Shown here in pieces: positions 11,114-23,259 of a stretch of DNA of 64,000 bases (position 1 is its first letter; every line of letters starts with the position of its first letter). A program made the translations under genes and the position numbers. Origin of the DNA: Strobilurus pachycystidiatus (lineage: Eukaryota > Basidiomycota > Agaricomycetes > Agaricales > Physalacriaceae); assembly GCA_019915135.1 (NCBI GenBank), contig JAHLMK010000009.1, positions 930,001 to 994,000 on the forward strand, in the 5' to 3' direction. The notes beneath the pieces are model-generated. The model saw nothing but the letters and a program-made list of their open reading frames with translations, had not been told where the DNA came from and made no database searches.

Positions 11114-12384
11114 TCAGACGGCGAGGCCATTGTCCTGCTCGGGTTTGGCTTTGCCGGCTTCCTCGACAGACAAAGGAGATCCAATACTGGCAACCTCATA
11201 TCCATCGGTGTTCTGCCCTTCCGCGTCGCTGATAGTCATGGTGTGCGCGACGGACTGGAAGCGCAGCGAGGACTGCACGGCGTGAGAGCCGCCTCGGCCG
11301 CTGCCAGCTTTTGAGCTGTTTCTCCAGGAGTCGTTCGGACGCGTCTTTCCTGACGCAACATGTGCAATGATCAAGGCGGGAGCAATACACTGATTAGCAG
11401 GAAGTGAGCATGAAGCCAATACATCGACACATGAAATAACTCACAGTGACAGCACCCAGCATTGCTTGTGCATAGTAAGCTGTGTCACTGATGTATGGTG
11501 CATAGATATCGTGCACATAGAGCGCGAGATACACCAGATATGTGACAGAGTAAAGGAATGATGATTCCACCAGAATTTCAATGATCCCTGCATAAGTCCT
11601 GCTGCTGACCCCAGTGACACGCACAATACGGATGATGACCAACGCAGTGCCAACAATGTTTGTGACAAGTGTCAAGGAGATATAGGCCATATTCCATTTG
11701 GCCGCTGAGGTACTCACGACAGCTTGACCTAAGCCAATGGCATACAGCGCAGTGTATCCAATGAACGTAACTGGACCAATTCAGATCAAGGGATCAGAGT
11801 TACATTGAGGTTTCTACACACCTGTTTCGACAATGCAGGAAAGCACAGGGAGAGCAACTGTCCAGGAGTGTCCACATATAATCCAGCATCGCCAAACCTA
11901 TATAGAATTGTCAAGTTAACAATCAGTGTCATAAGCAATCTTACCATCACACCCTCGGCAAGAAGGACATTGATCTGGCGGAGGACTCCAGTCGCAACAC
12001 CCGATCTCTCTGGGAGTGCACCTGACAAAGCTTCTTGGAACACGTCTTTTTGTGTTGCGCCATGAGCAATGTACTCATTGTCAATGACGTTCCAGATCAA
12101 ACCAATCCTGACTGTGAAGACCATGTACATGAGTGTAAGGAGCACGACATGTCCGATGCGTCCTCGCAAGTCTTCCTTAGATAAACCTAGTAATGAGGCA
12201 ATATTAGTCAGTATCTGGCAAGTTGAATGCCTGAGCATGGCATACAATGTGTGACAATTGCGTGAACTGTGTAAATATACACTGCCGTGTAGAAGAACTA
12301 GCAGGCAATCTCCAATATGTCAGAATGAAGATTGTCTCGCAACGCATGAAGAATGTCTGCTTCAGTGAATGCAGGGGAGGACAT
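11114..12384 (-). CDS. 7TM serpentine-type membrane protein (fungal)
   Basis: At least six hydrophobic helices are seen after splicing: FFYTAVYIYTVHAIV, IGHVVLLTLMYMVFTVRIGL, VWRCWIICGHSWTVALPVL, TFIGYTALYAIGLGQAVV, MAYISLTLVTNIVGTALVII and FLYSVTYLVYLALYVHDIY. The segment LAEGVM-VWRCW-GH is a hallmark of the large mushroom family of integral membrane proteins with seven helices. The hydrophilic C-tail is Ser-rich and ends QDNGLAV (stop 11114-11116). I took the start as MSSPAFTEADIL (12382-12384). A stop codon follows IAC in that frame, so an intron must sit there but I could not place it. An alternative start is the MYQSLL exon near 12480. Ligand and function are unknown. Confidence 0.7.
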
Positions 12385-12599
12385 GGCTTGGAAGAAGTGA
12401 GTAGTGGACAAGCTCTAGCACCAGGGCGCTTATTATAGGCATGAACGGAACAACACATACCATCATCAACAACGACTGGTACATCTCCGTGCCCGGGAAA
12501 GATGAGCGAGAAGAGATCTGTCCAGTCCCACGGCAACCCGATGTCTTGATATTGTGCTCTTGAGGACAAGGGAGCTCATCTGACAACGAATGCAACGGG

Positions 12600-13211
12600 A
12601 GGTGAGATGATCAAAGAACTAAATAGAAGCAAAGATTATGATTGACCTCATTCGACGCGCAAAGGGAAGAAGGTGTCAGTATGATGGCCGTATGTGGAAT
12701 GCCATTCCGTCCGGGCTCGATTTAGGCCTGGGCCTTGATTAATGAAGATTGATGAACGAGTTGAGTTACCCATTCAAAGCCATGGAGACCATGAAAACAT
12801 GCCACTGAATACTAGGATACGACCATTGTTGCTCAAATTGAGGAACGGATGAAGAGCCTACCTTTTTCAATGAAAATGAGTGCTCGCAAGGCCGTGTCTC
12901 ACCTGGTTATCTTGAAGCCCCGTGTAGTGTGCCTCCGCGTCGTTGAAAATGCGTCGAGTAATTGTAAACGACTTTCAAGTTCAGATGCACGGCGACTTGG
13001 CAGGCAGCCGCTGCATACGAGTACTCAGCCAGAGCCATAATCCGCGCTGTGCTCATGGTAAAGGAAGGACTCAAGCCGAAGGAATCCGACGTCTCTGTGG
13101 ACCGAATCAAGAAGAGAAGGAGCTAAAGTAGAGACGGTACACCGGTCCGGATATTCAAGTTGATTGTGACCAAATTTGGTGCGCCGCGGCACGGACGCAC
13201 AATAAACCACC
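12600..13211. other. Intergenic; nothing recognised
   Basis: Only short open frames are seen, with no domain, RNA or repeat that I can support. It should include the upstream regions of the divergent 7TM gene and HNH gene. Confidence 0.4.
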
Positions 13212-14417
13212 ATGCCATCGGCTTCGGCTCAGCCTACCAGTCCTGGCGCTGCCACCAGCGTGCTCCAAGCAGATACTCACACAACCACGTCTCCACCCGC
13301 TGTGTTTCTTATCCTAACCGTCGCCGCTTTAAGTGTACAGAATTATGCAGCACCACCCCCAGACATCGCGAACGCTGCCCAACAGAACGTCTTCACAACA
13401 ACACCTCCGCCTAATCCCCACCCCATCCCCCTACTCTCCGGTCTTGTTGCGGACTTGTGTCTATATTCTCGCGCCGAGCGGACAGGCTGGCTTCACGAAG
13501 TGGCGCACGACATATGCGACCCTGTCAACAGAGCCGGTATGCTCTGGGTCCAAGATATGTTAAGTGGCGACTGGCGTCAGACTTCTGCCACAGACGAGCT
13601 CCTCTCTGCGATATACGAGTACCGTGTCCCGCCTGGCATACTTCTACGTCTATCCAAGTTCAGTCGTCGCCACGACAAGTCATTGACAGCGTCTACCGGT
13701 AGCGCTGCCGCTATGCGGCGCGACGTCGCGACCCGCGACCAGCACTGTTGGGTTACGGGGGTGCGAGGCATCATGACGGCAAACAGCCATATCTGCCCAA
13801 AACGGATGGGTGACGATATGGCGAGCCACATCTACCATGAATTCTGTGGCGTCACTGCCAACGTTTCCATCTATAATCCCATCTTTGGATTTCTTCTCAG
13901 CGCTACTCTCGATGGATTATTTGACATCTATGAGCTAGGCTTCCACCAGATTGGACACAACGTGAGTGTCTTCTTTGGCACAGCTGTTCCCTTTTGATTC
14001 TTCTTGCAGCCTGTCGTCTATGAAGCTCATAACTTCGACTTGAGCAACCCCATTGACCAGCTCACCGCATCAGGAGGACACCTCTCCTACATTCCAGCAC
14101 CGCTTCTCCACGGATACCAAGTTCATCCTCCCCAATCTCACACCCCTGATCCAGTCCCTCCGCCGGGCCTGTTTCGGTGGCACTACATGCAGTGTGTGCT
14201 CAAGCGTTTTGGTACAGAAAACTACAAAGCATTACCGAACATCGCATATTTCGAGCTTCCCTTCCGCTCTGAAGACGACGAAGATGAACAGTTCGAAGAT
14301 GATGGCAGCTTCAACTGGCCCTCCGCCGCCTTTGATCGTGGACGCATGGCGGCCAGAATGGAGGCGGAAGAAGCTGAACACCGTACCCGTGTCGTCGACT
14401 GGATTGCCAACACATGA
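13212..14417 (+). CDS. HNH-type fungal protein with one intron
   Basis: Two exons are joined by a clear 48-nt intron (13962-14009, gtgagt...ttgcag) that links GFHQIGHN to PVVYEAHNFDLSN. The N-terminal 60 residues are Pro/Thr-rich and contain one hydrophobic stretch (AVFLILTVAALSV). The core AMRRDVATRDQHCWVTGVRG...NSHICPKRMGD resembles the Cys-x-x-Thr-Gly...His-Ile/Leu-x-Pro pattern of fungal HNH proteins. FGFLLSATLDGLFDIYELGF matches the downstream helix. The C-terminus is acidic (EDDEDEQFEDDG). The first His and the final N/H of a canonical HNH are not obvious, so catalytic competence is doubtful. Confidence 0.75.
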
Positions 14418-16042
14418 TACTTCCATGCTTCATGTGTCTCCCTTCCTAGTACGTACTGCCGTATCATAACGATCTTTGTCAAAGTGTCGTTGACTTTTGG
14501 GTGTTCGGGATGGATATCACCATTACACGTATGCCTGAGATATATCATCATGCTCGCGAATGAGATAGTGAAGTTCGGTCGGCTGTTGGGTGCGCCTTCA
14601 AAGATAGTCTAGGTAAATATCGATATGTATAGTAAGGACAGGTTGAACAGGAAAATGCAGCTAACTGAACGCGAATCTAAATCGCAACTTTGTGCGTTAC
14701 ATGGCGCCTTCGTTTCCATGATTCGTCTCGATTGCCTCACAGTGGTCCTTGGATGGTCAACGCGAGGTTTCACGGCAGGCCTCGCACGGTCGATGTACAC
14801 ACGATCCTCTCGCTGACCAGCCTGTTTACGGCTGCAACGCCCTATGTCCTGGGATGAAAATATGCTAAGCTCAACGTCGCACTGAAGCAAGAGAGCACAA
14901 ACCATACGACTTCCCATGAGCGCCACTGACATGTGGTGAGTCTCGAGGGCATGGGTCAATTGCGTTCGGGGCCTTACTGATGATTACTATCTATTCTCGA
15001 AATGTCATGTCGATGATACCGTTCAACTAGATTTTATGTGAATGAGACTTTCTGTCCTTCAAATGAAGGAGAATGAAAACATACATCAGTTCTTCCTATG
15101 TGGAGACTAGTCCAAATACTTCGTTAAATGAGAGGGCGTCGCGAAGGCTAAGGTGCGAGGAGCATGTGGTGACTAGGTCGACTCCTTGAAGTTCGTACTC
15201 GATAGACAAGCCGTCGAGGATAATTTTCGGCCCCTTGGTCGAGGTAGGTCTCCATCTCCACGGCAAACCCGACGGTTGCGCGTTTAACAATGACGCTCAA
15301 TGCGGCGAGAGTGTCCTGTTCGGGGTGCGGAATGTCGCGTTGAGATGCGTTCGGGTCCGAACGACTGGAAAGGACTGCTCAAGCCTTCGAGTCGAAAGAA
15401 GACTTTTAGAAGTGACGCGATGAACGCCAGAAGGAACTCACGGTTTCCAAAGGTCTTCTGGGCCGTGAAAGACCATATTTGACAATCTTGGATTCATGTA
15501 TGCACGACGTGTGCGAGACGAAGCCGCGCGCCAAGTTTGACATAAGAGCAGAAGACCGCAGGTGTCAGTAGCGGATGCACAAAGATTCTGGGACGCAGAG
15601 AAGGACGCATGATGCCGATGGCCTTCGGGTACCATGTTGGGGGGTAGAGAAATGTCAAAGGCTGTCGATTTTGGTGCCATCGGTAAGCTTGGCAGTAGGC
15701 GTCCAAATCGACATGAATGTTTCAAGTCGAAGAAGAAGGAGACACCAGGTGGAGGACGTCCCGTTATTACAGAAGCTACACGCGCGTTGAACAGATGAGC
15801 AGCGACTTGCGAGAGGAAGGGCGCGGTGGCGAAGGAGGAGGAGACGTCCCGCCACTTTTCATGACGTGTTAACGGTACTGATAGTCTCCGTATGGGCAAG
15901 AGTTCGCGTACAGGATAACGAGGACATGGTTTGGAGCAAGATGGAACTGGTCATGTGCGGCGAAATTATGGCGAAAAAGGGGCATTCACTTTGCCTCTCC
16001 CCATCACCTCCGTCAACGAGCTTGTTGCTCGGTTCCCCCGTC
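14418..16042. other. Intergenic; possible unrecognised minus-strand exons
   Basis: Minus-strand open frames at 15438-15899 and 15096-15290 have a coding-like composition, but no reading or splice combination gives a domain I recognise. A single right-oriented motif copy (acgtgttaacgg) lies near 15870. Confidence 0.3.
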
Positions 16043-17958
16043 ATGGCCCTCTCGATGCGGCGGCGCAGCCTATCCCGTCTTTTCATCATCGTCGGCGCTC
16101 TCTTTTTCATCCGTCTACTGTTCTCGCCGTCCGAAACGACCGCAACGCGGCAGTCGACCACCCTCGAGATAGAAGAGCACAATTTCATCGAACGCGCAAC
16201 GAGGCCGGACAAGTCGCTCAACGTTCAGAAGTACAAGTTCCTCCAGGCGCGGTGGGGACGGGACGAGCGGGAGGATCTCATGTCGCATGTCGTGCGGAAC
16301 GGCGTGAATGATTACTGGGAGCGCTTCCAGATGCCCTAGTACGCCCTCCATATGTCTTCTCCGGCAGTGCCTAATTACGATACAGCATGGTGAGCAAGGA
16401 AACAGCGAACATGGACGCCCAGCATGTCCTCAGCGCCATCGACCAACTCTTATCTCTCAATGGCTGGGTAGCCGCCCTATGTCCCACCCTTACGCGACCG
16501 TTCGGCCAGAACAAGCATGAGGAGACGTACGACGACCTCGTCCGCGACGGCCGCCTTTACTATATCGCCATCGTTATACATTCCGCGGACCATTTCCTCG
16601 TCGACCAGCTCGCAGTCATCGTCCAAATGTCGAAACGCCTCGGAACGAACAACATCTTCGTCTCTATGCTTGACTACGACTCGACAGATTCTACCGAGAC
16701 ACTCACGGACCTATGCGAGGCGGTATTGATCCTGCTGGGCGTGCCGTTCAGAATTCGGAGGGTTCCAGGCATGACAGAAGATCCCGGCGCTGCGTATTAT
16801 TTTTTGGAGGAGGCCCACATGAAGAATCTGGCCTTGGAACCACTACGGGACTTGCAGCAGAACAGGCAGATTGTGTTCAGTCGGGTCATCTGGCTGAAGG
16901 GATTTACATGTCCCACTGACATCTTGGAGACAATCAGGGTCAGCTTCGCTAATGAGGCGGCTATGGTTTGTGGGATGGACTGGGCTGAGCACAACGGCTT
17001 CTTCATCTTCTCTGATAGGTGTGTATTCTGGTGCTATTGTTACTCTCCGCTAATGTTACTTTGCAGGTGGCGAACACGCGACATTGAAGGCGACCAGTTC
17101 CGGCAGTCCAAGTCTTCATCGAAATCTGACGCTGTACCTCCGCGAGACCAGAACGGCGCCTCACGTTACGCGCAACATCTCCCATTCCAAGTCTTCTGCT
17201 GTGAAGCAGGCACCCACATCGTCGATCCTGCGCAATCCTACTATAAAGGCATACACTACCGCGCCGGCACAGACTTCCACAACACGAGCCGGCCAGAGAG
17301 CCCACCTCCACGCGACGCAGACTCTCCGTGTCTGGACAGCAGCCAGGCGTGGTTCTGTCGCGACCTTTGGATCCGAAGCGCCCAGGACGCTATGGAAGAA
17401 GTGGACTTGGAGAACAATGTCAAACATGGTCGGCGCGCGCTCATTGAGGTTGCCGCGCGAGACCCGTTGATGGATGAGGCGATGGAAGCACGCCAGGCTC
17501 AGGCGGCCGACTCGGATGCGAACGCCGGCTCCGACTACGACGCGATGTCGGACGAGGAGGCCGGGGAGGTCGCGCCGCTACCAGAACCCGAAGACACCGC
17601 AAGGCTGTCCATGCCCAACTCCGTCTTCCACCCCGCGCGGATCCTCGTCAACCCGCGTTGTCCCACGACGTATGCTGGGGTTAGTCATACACAGTTGGCA
17701 CTGGACCTGTTCGGGGACGGGGATGCGCATGATGGGTCGAGTAGTAAGAAGTACGTCCTTGATGATTGGGAGGGTGCACCTGAAAGCTTTGTGTGTCAGG
17801 AGCAGAGGTCTGTCTACCTTCCTTCTCAGAGACCAATTTGGAACTGACCGCGTTGAACTTGAAGGTCGACGGGCGGGCGCAAAGCCACCAAAACCCAGCG
17901 GCGGCTGGGATTCTCGATACATGATGAGTTGCAGAGGCTGGCTCAGGCGTCGGTGTGA
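16043..17958 (+). CDS. GT69 family glycosyltransferase (CAP59/CMT1-type)
   Basis: The start ATG at 16043 gives a type II membrane topology: a basic MALSMRRRSLSR followed by the helix LFIIVGALFFIRLLF. The lumenal domain contains RLYYIAIVIHSADHFLVDQL, NNIFVSMLDYDSTDST (the nucleotide-sugar region), LLGVPFRI, VIWLKGFTCPTDILET and GMDWAEHNGF. Next is PFQVFCCEAGTHIVDP, the order seen in fungal alpha-1,3-mannosyltransferases of this family. Introns are 16339-16385, 17019-17066 (48 nt, frame-neutral) and 17808-17864. After the last one the protein reads STGGRKATKTQRRLGF and ends LAQASV (stop 17956-17958). A Golgi role in glycan synthesis follows from the family; the acceptor is unknown. An acidic linker (SDEEAGEVAPLPEPED) precedes the C-terminus. 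Confidence 0.88.
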
Positions 17959-19518
17959 TGTACGCATGCTTTTGGTATTATATTAATGGTAATAGTGGGG
18001 GACACTGGATGCTTAGATGTATGATACGATATGCGCTCACTAAATTATCGTTTTGGACAGGCCACGACGCGGAGTTTGAGGAAGAGAGGCGTTGTGCCGA
18101 GCAAAGATCAGTCGGTGTTTCTTGTCCTTTTCTTGCTCTACATAGGCCTCAGATATAATCATGAAGTGTGCAAGCGCCCAGCATACGCAGTCCCTCAAGG
18201 AAATTTGCAGGAAAGTCTCCCTTCTTTCCTCGTGTTCTTTGAACAATCTAAAAACGTGTAGGAACGGTCAACGGTGAGTGAATTTGTCGTTCTAAGTACA
18301 AGTTCGCGGCACGCACCAAGCTATATCTGCCTGCTGCCTGCTATCAAGCCACGAGAAATATGTTGGAAGACCGTCCCTTACATCTCATTGATGTTCGAAG
18401 CGTCTTGGCTTTTCATTGGAAAATGCAGTTCAAGAGTTGCAGGTGCCCGTGCCATCCACAAACCCGTTCCAGGAATGTCGCTTCCCTCGGTTCCGAGTCC
18501 TCGCAGTCCCTTCATGATCATCGATTGTAGAGGACAGATCCGTGTCGTACTGCTCTTCATGATCAGGAGGTTTTTCCCAATTTTACCTAGACTCGAACTC
18601 AATCCAACTCCGCTCAGCAGATCCATGTATCCGATGAGCATGATGCACCATGCACTAGGACTCGTATAACCCTAAGTTGGGTAAGAAGTGTTCGCGTCTT
18701 CCATAGCCGGGATAAAACCCACAATCAGAGCCGAACTGTACGTTTTTCTGGAGATGTAAAGGTATGTCAGTGCTTGGATCTCGAACGTCCTCGGGCATCA
18801 GGGTGTAACCCTCCAGCCCAGTACTCTAGAGCTGACGCCACACATCACACATCAGAGGAAGATACATTCTGCGATGGCCAAATACGTCGCAGCGGATGTC
18901 TCCAGCACTGGGTACCGTATGCGAGAGACTGCCCGCTCCTGGGTGAGTCAATTGTCGTATGGGGATGCCTCATTGGCATAGACTCTAGAGGGAAGTGCTG
19001 TTGACATGAAATTTTGTCGGAAAAATGTCAATTAGGAAGGGAAAGAAGCAGATTGATTATCACCATTTAACAGCAGTACCAAACCTGTAATTTGAAAACT
19101 AGGGACCATTGATATATGGATAAGTGTTAAGTGGTCGGCGTGTTTACACACGGACTCTGAGTATTAGGAGCCAGTTACAGTTACAGCACCCTTCGGACTC
19201 TTTTCAAGATCCATCTATGCGAGAGGACCCCGTGAACCAATCCGCTGCGTAAAAATTAGAATTCATGCAGAGGCCTCGTGGTCCAGACGTCCTACTAGTA
19301 CTAGTACAGCACTGTACAAGCCACCGGCACATCAAGAGAATGCTATGAGTCGTCATTTGTAGTAGCTTATCTGTGGCCCCTAACAAGTGCTATCGAGACA
19401 GTCTCCGCAATGGCTGTGTTTACAAAGTCTATATGACGTGTCCTGCAAACTCCCCCTAAGAACGGTAGATAGGTGTTTAGACCATACTTATGCAAGGTAA
19501 TATGGAGACAGGCGCCAT
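17959..19518. other. Intergenic; nothing recognised
   Basis: Open frames on both strands around 18274-18669 overlap one another and show no domain. No tRNA or repeat was recognised in this stretch. Confidence 0.4.
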
Positions 19519-20307
19519 CTAAAGACTGCAAGGCATAATCTCGTCAAAAAGCCCTTTATACTGCTTGGGATCAAGAAACATGCTCGTCAATTGACATAAC
19601 ATTTCGAGGTTGACCAGGTTTTTCTCAATGACGAGGTCTCGCTGCGCCTTGAATACACCCGGAAGGAGCGACTCGCATTCGGTAAGAAATGCATTTGCGA
19701 GCACCTTTGAGTCGACTATGCCAACCGTCAAGAATTGTGGCAGCGCCGCCACAGCCCAGAAGGGCGCCGTTCTCGTGAACTCCCAGTCTATTAGGGTCAA
19801 ACGTGATGGATCTGCATCGTCAATGATGATATTGACCTCGCTGATGTCGGTGTGGCGCAGGACAAACGGTCCATAGCCATTGGGGAGGGGCGTGTCGAGG
19901 ACCTTCAAATTGGTGATGTAAGACTGGAGACGACGGTAGTGAGACAGATATCCTTCGTGGATAGTCCTTTCCCCGAGGACCGACGGATCGCAATCCTTCC
20001 ACTTCTCATCAACAGCAGTGGCGTGAGACACGGTCCAGTCGTGTTCACGCTTAACGCAAGCAAGCAGATATTCTCGCAAAGAGTGCCAGGGCCCGCTGTC
20101 GAGGGATTCGTCTCGGGTGAACAGCCATGGGGTGCCTGGAGGCATCACGGGCCCCAAGACGATCTGACCGTCGTCGGTTGAGCTTGGATAAAGGCTTCCA
20201 ATGGCCGTAAATCGTGTGCGGAGGAGGGAAACGACAATCTTGGCGAGCGCTTTGATGCTCATGATCTTCTCCGCTAAGCAATCTGGCTTCTGCCATGTTC
20301 GTTCCAT
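19519..20307 (-). CDS. APH/choline-kinase-like phosphotransferase, N-terminally incomplete
   Basis: The catalytic loop FVLRHTDISEVNIIID and the metal-binding LTLIDWEFTRTAPFW are those of fungal aminoglycoside-phosphotransferase (APH) family kinase-like proteins. The visible part starts inside the small-to-large lobe linker (MERTWQKPDCLAEKIMSIKALAKIVVSLL). The glycine loop and the ATP-anchoring lysine of the N-lobe are missing. No suitable exon for that lobe is seen in the next 500 bp upstream. The gene is therefore either truncated or has a distant first exon. It sits next to the left border of the repeat-rich island, so truncation by rearrangement is plausible. The substrate is unknown. Confidence 0.65.
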   Translation of the reverse strand: MERTWQKPDCLAEKIMSIKALAKIVVSLLRTRFTAIGSLYPSSTDDGQIVLGPVMPPGTPWLFTRDESLDSGPWHSLREYLLACVKREHDWTVSHATAVDEKWKDCDPSVLGERTIHEGYLSHYRRLQSYITNLKVLDTPLPNGYGPFVLRHTDISEVNIIIDDADPSRLTLIDWEFTRTAPFWAVAALPQFLTVGIVDSKVLANAFLTECESLLPGVFKAQRDLVIEKNLVNLEMLCQLTSMFLDPKQYKGLFDEIMPCSL

Positions 20308-20589
20308 AGTTAGGCCTTGAATCTGAATGGTAGTTCAGCGCAGAAAGACAAGCCTTAGGCGCAAACCGACCTTCTCCATTATCATATAAGGTGCACAAAC
20401 TGGAGAGTTTGGGGAAGGATTATAGAAATAAATCTTGGGAACATTGACAGGGCATACCGTAGATTCAATACATGCTCTGCTTGCTATAGCCTGCAAAGCG
20501 GGCGTACAGGAACGCGGTTATAGCCAACATTGCAGGCCGTGCTAAAGCGTGTAAAAGCTACCCGAAGGGCTTGCATGCCCTTGGTCCGC

Positions 20590-20685
20590 GTTGTCCCCGC
20601 TTTGGGTTTGCTGGATCGCCGCGCCTCGCGCTGCCCCGAATGCCCGCTTTGGGTTTGTTGAATCACCGCGCCTCGCGCTGGCCTG
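20590..20685 (+). repeat. Tandem GC-rich direct repeat, two units of about 44 bp
   Basis: The unit cccgctttgggtttg + (c/t)tg(g/a)atc(g/a)ccgcgcctcgcgctg occurs twice about 44 bp apart. It is the first repeat met on leaving the conserved-gene segment. Confidence 0.6.
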
Positions 20686-20796
20686 GGCGCGTAGTGGAAA
20701 AGGGGCGCGTAGTAAAATCAATCAATCAATAAATTCACGATCGTAGAATTCAAACACAATCAAAAAGATAGCGGGTAAGGCCGGCCGCTACCGGCA

Positions 20797-20991
20797 GCTG
20801 ACGTTAGCAGAGCAGAGTATCTGATATTCTGAAATTACATCATTCTGACTTCGCCTTCTCCCATCATCGTCGTACTACTACCAGCCCAGCAGCCCCACTG
20901 CGTGTATACGCGTGAGCGCTGTCTCTCTTTGACATTGTATCTGGCCTCCCAATCTCTCGCGCCGTCGACTTTATCCACCGGCGATTTCGTT
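20797..20991 (+). repeat. Upstream module, copy 1 (before chromodomain gene)
   Basis: About 195 bp running from gctgacgttagcagagcaga to ccaccggcgatttcgtt. It recurs nearly unchanged at 31343-31540 and 52964-53161. It includes a palindrome-like gtatacgcgtgagcgctg and a variable cagccc tract. It lies directly upstream of the chromodomain ORF here and of the 921-residue-exon gene at 53319. It may therefore be a shared promoter or element end. Confidence 0.75.
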
Positions 20992-21144
20992 CTTTTATCA
21001 ACACTCCGACCAGCAGCCGTCGACCTCCCACGCATTGCCCTCGAATATGTGGTTCTCGTCATTGCCGCTTGATTGCCGTTGTGCGGCTTCCGTCGCCGTT
21101 CGAGACAGTTAGCGCTGATCGCGACTTTCTTGTCTGCACCCGCC

Positions 21145-21908
21145 ATGGTCCTCCGCAGTATTGAGACTGGCCCGCACACGAAAACGATATACAAAGTCAC
21201 CGGTATGAAATCCTGGTCTGTCTGTTGCCGCACCATTTGACTCTTTCAGCATCCGGCTTGGTTCCCCTCGCCACTCATACAACTCGAAAGGTTACCGTTG
21301 TCAATGACTCGGAGCTATATTCTGTCGGTAAGTTCTATCTTACTTCGAGTGTGTTGCACTGACTGATTCGCATTTGACATTATAGAGGCCATCACTCAAA
21401 TCAAACGCGTTCAGTCGGACGTCGGGTTTACCACTCTATTCTATGTCCATTGGTACGGCTATCCGTCAGGCCATACGTTCGTTTCCTTCCCGTTTCAAAC
21501 TCATGAATATTCTGAATGATGATTATCCAGTTGGGAACCGGCTAGTTCCTTCGAATCGGGTGGCCGGAGCTCCCAAAAGTTACTCGAACGTACTCGTGCA
21601 CACATTCTTGGGCGATACGAGATATCTGAGGAGGACATGGAAATCGACGTGTCCTATCGAGCGACGAGTGCGTGGATCAGTGAGTCGACGCTGATAAATA
21701 ACATTCCTTCACTGATCGATGAACAGAACAGGAGAAAGCCAACTTCAAGGATAACAGAGATGAAGAAGGAGATGCTGGCAGTTCTGTCGCCTCAAACATC
21801 GGGGATTCGTCTTCCTCTCGCGACAAGGAGGGACACAAGTCTGCGGTTGCTTCTGATATCGGCAGTCCCTTGACTTCCCTCCCGTCTGATTTCGACGATG
21901 ACAACTAA
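21145..21908 (+). CDS. Small chromodomain protein
   Basis: The start ATG at 21145 is followed by four introns with good GT-AG sites. The spliced protein reads MVLRSIETGPHTKTIYKV, then SGLVPLATHTTRKVTVV, EAITQIKRVQSDVGF, and the core FYVHWYGYPSGHTWEPASSF. This core matches the chromodomain pattern of aromatic residues around W-x-G-Y...TWEP. LLERTRAHILGRYEISEEDMEIDV follows, and an acidic, Ser-rich tail ends PLTSLPSDFDDDN (stop 21906-21908). Chromodomains bind methyl-lysine histones. In mobile elements they can steer insertion, which is an inference here. Its upstream region is a dispersed repeat, so it is probably element-borne. Confidence 0.72.
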
Positions 21909-22286
21909 GTTGCGAACATTAGTACTTCATTGTATTCTACATTATTCTGGTCGGATATATACACGAAAATCCATACACTCATGTTCAAGTCAATGAATCT
22001 TTTTGCCATCACCAAATGAATTTTTTTTTTAAACATCATGGATTGAATTTCAATATGCGATGCGACGTTCAGCGAGCCACTGATCTTAGGATGCCGACGC
22101 CGACCCCGCCGACCTACTTTGGCCCGCGGCATTCGGCTTCGAGCCGAGATCAAATTTGATGATGTGAAAAAACTTACTCTCGAGTCTCAAGCTTTCCCTG
22201 CGATCATCTCCTTACGGTACCTACAGTAGGGTACGCCGTCCCTGTATCCTGGGCAGGGTCTTGCTGATAACTTTCAAGCAAAACAG

Positions 22287-22821
22287 ATGTCCGATTCGTT
22301 ATCTCCGGAACAAATCGCCTTCCTCCAAGACCATCTCCCTGAATTTCGTGCCTCCGCCGCTACGTGGGTGGCCCAGTGGGTCCGGCAGTCGTTTGCGCCC
22401 ACTTTTTGCCCCGAAAGGGCCAACGAACGGGAGCTGGTCGAGGTGCGTGATTGTCTTGTTGTACGCTTGGCAAGCAAGCTGATGTTCTGCCCAGGTAGTC
22501 ACGGAGGCCTTTTTTCGCCTCGACGCAGACACCGAACCCGAGGAAACGGCTCCACTCAACCGGCAGAAATCGAGCGACACGTCCACCACCTCCGTCGTCA
22601 GCGCTGCCACTGCCTCAGCGTCTCCTCGCCACGGCGAAAATAAAGACGACGAAGAAGAGGAGACACCGGAAATGGCTGATTTACGCGAGTATCTGGCTGT
22701 AGAGCATGAGAAGTGGCGCGCTGCAAACGGAGGTCGCAGTCTCCGCGAGATCCTCAAGGACGTCAGGGCCAAGCATTACCGCTGGCGCACTCCCTCGTCT
22801 AGCTGGGGACCCGAATTTTGA
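22287..22821 (+). CDS. Hypothetical protein, two exons
   Basis: The ORF starts MSDSLSPEQIAFLQDHLPEF, a helical N-terminus of the kind that opens several mushroom repeat-island proteins. An intron of about 51 nt (gtgcgt...gcccag) joins RELVE to VVTEAFFRLDAD. A Ser/Thr-rich acidic linker and a helix (LREYLAVEHEKWRAANGGR) follow. The C-terminus is basic-aromatic (AKHYRWRTPSSSWGPEF). I recognise no domain. It is about 120 residues and co-oriented with the chromodomain gene 380 bp upstream. Confidence 0.5.
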
Positions 22822-23259
22822 TCATTCCCCCTCCCCCCTGTCCACATATCATCCCACCTTGCTCGAGTCGTATGTAACGATGCCGAGTGGCATCTCTGAA
22901 ATGCTTTCCGTTCCATGTACTTACTCACAGTAATCTTGTACCTTACTATTTGAGCTGTATTTCTTGTCAAAGTGTCGAACGTCTAATATTACGTCTTGTT
23001 ACATCATCAGCTCAATGTCCTTGAGGGAATGCAAACTCAAGTCAAAGCCGCCGAAAGACAATGTGAACTCGAATGAAAATATGTGGCGGGTACCGCGAAG
23101 TCAATGTAAGTAAAAAGTTGACTGTATCTCCTGCCTGATATTGCAGCCCATTGGGGACTGGCTTTAGAGCTAGTTTACCGGCTCTGAAGCCAGTTCGTCA
23201 ATGGGCCGCACTGAATACGAAGCTTTTTGGGTTTTGACCCTTCATATTACGAGAGGACA

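Noticed and set aside
14609..14959. 116-codon minus-strand open frame
   Set aside because: Low-complexity, no domain, no supporting splice sites; kept only as part of an unassigned region.
20835..21236. 133-codon minus-strand open frame
   Set aside because: Most of it is the shared upstream module, antisense to the chromodomain gene start. No domain.
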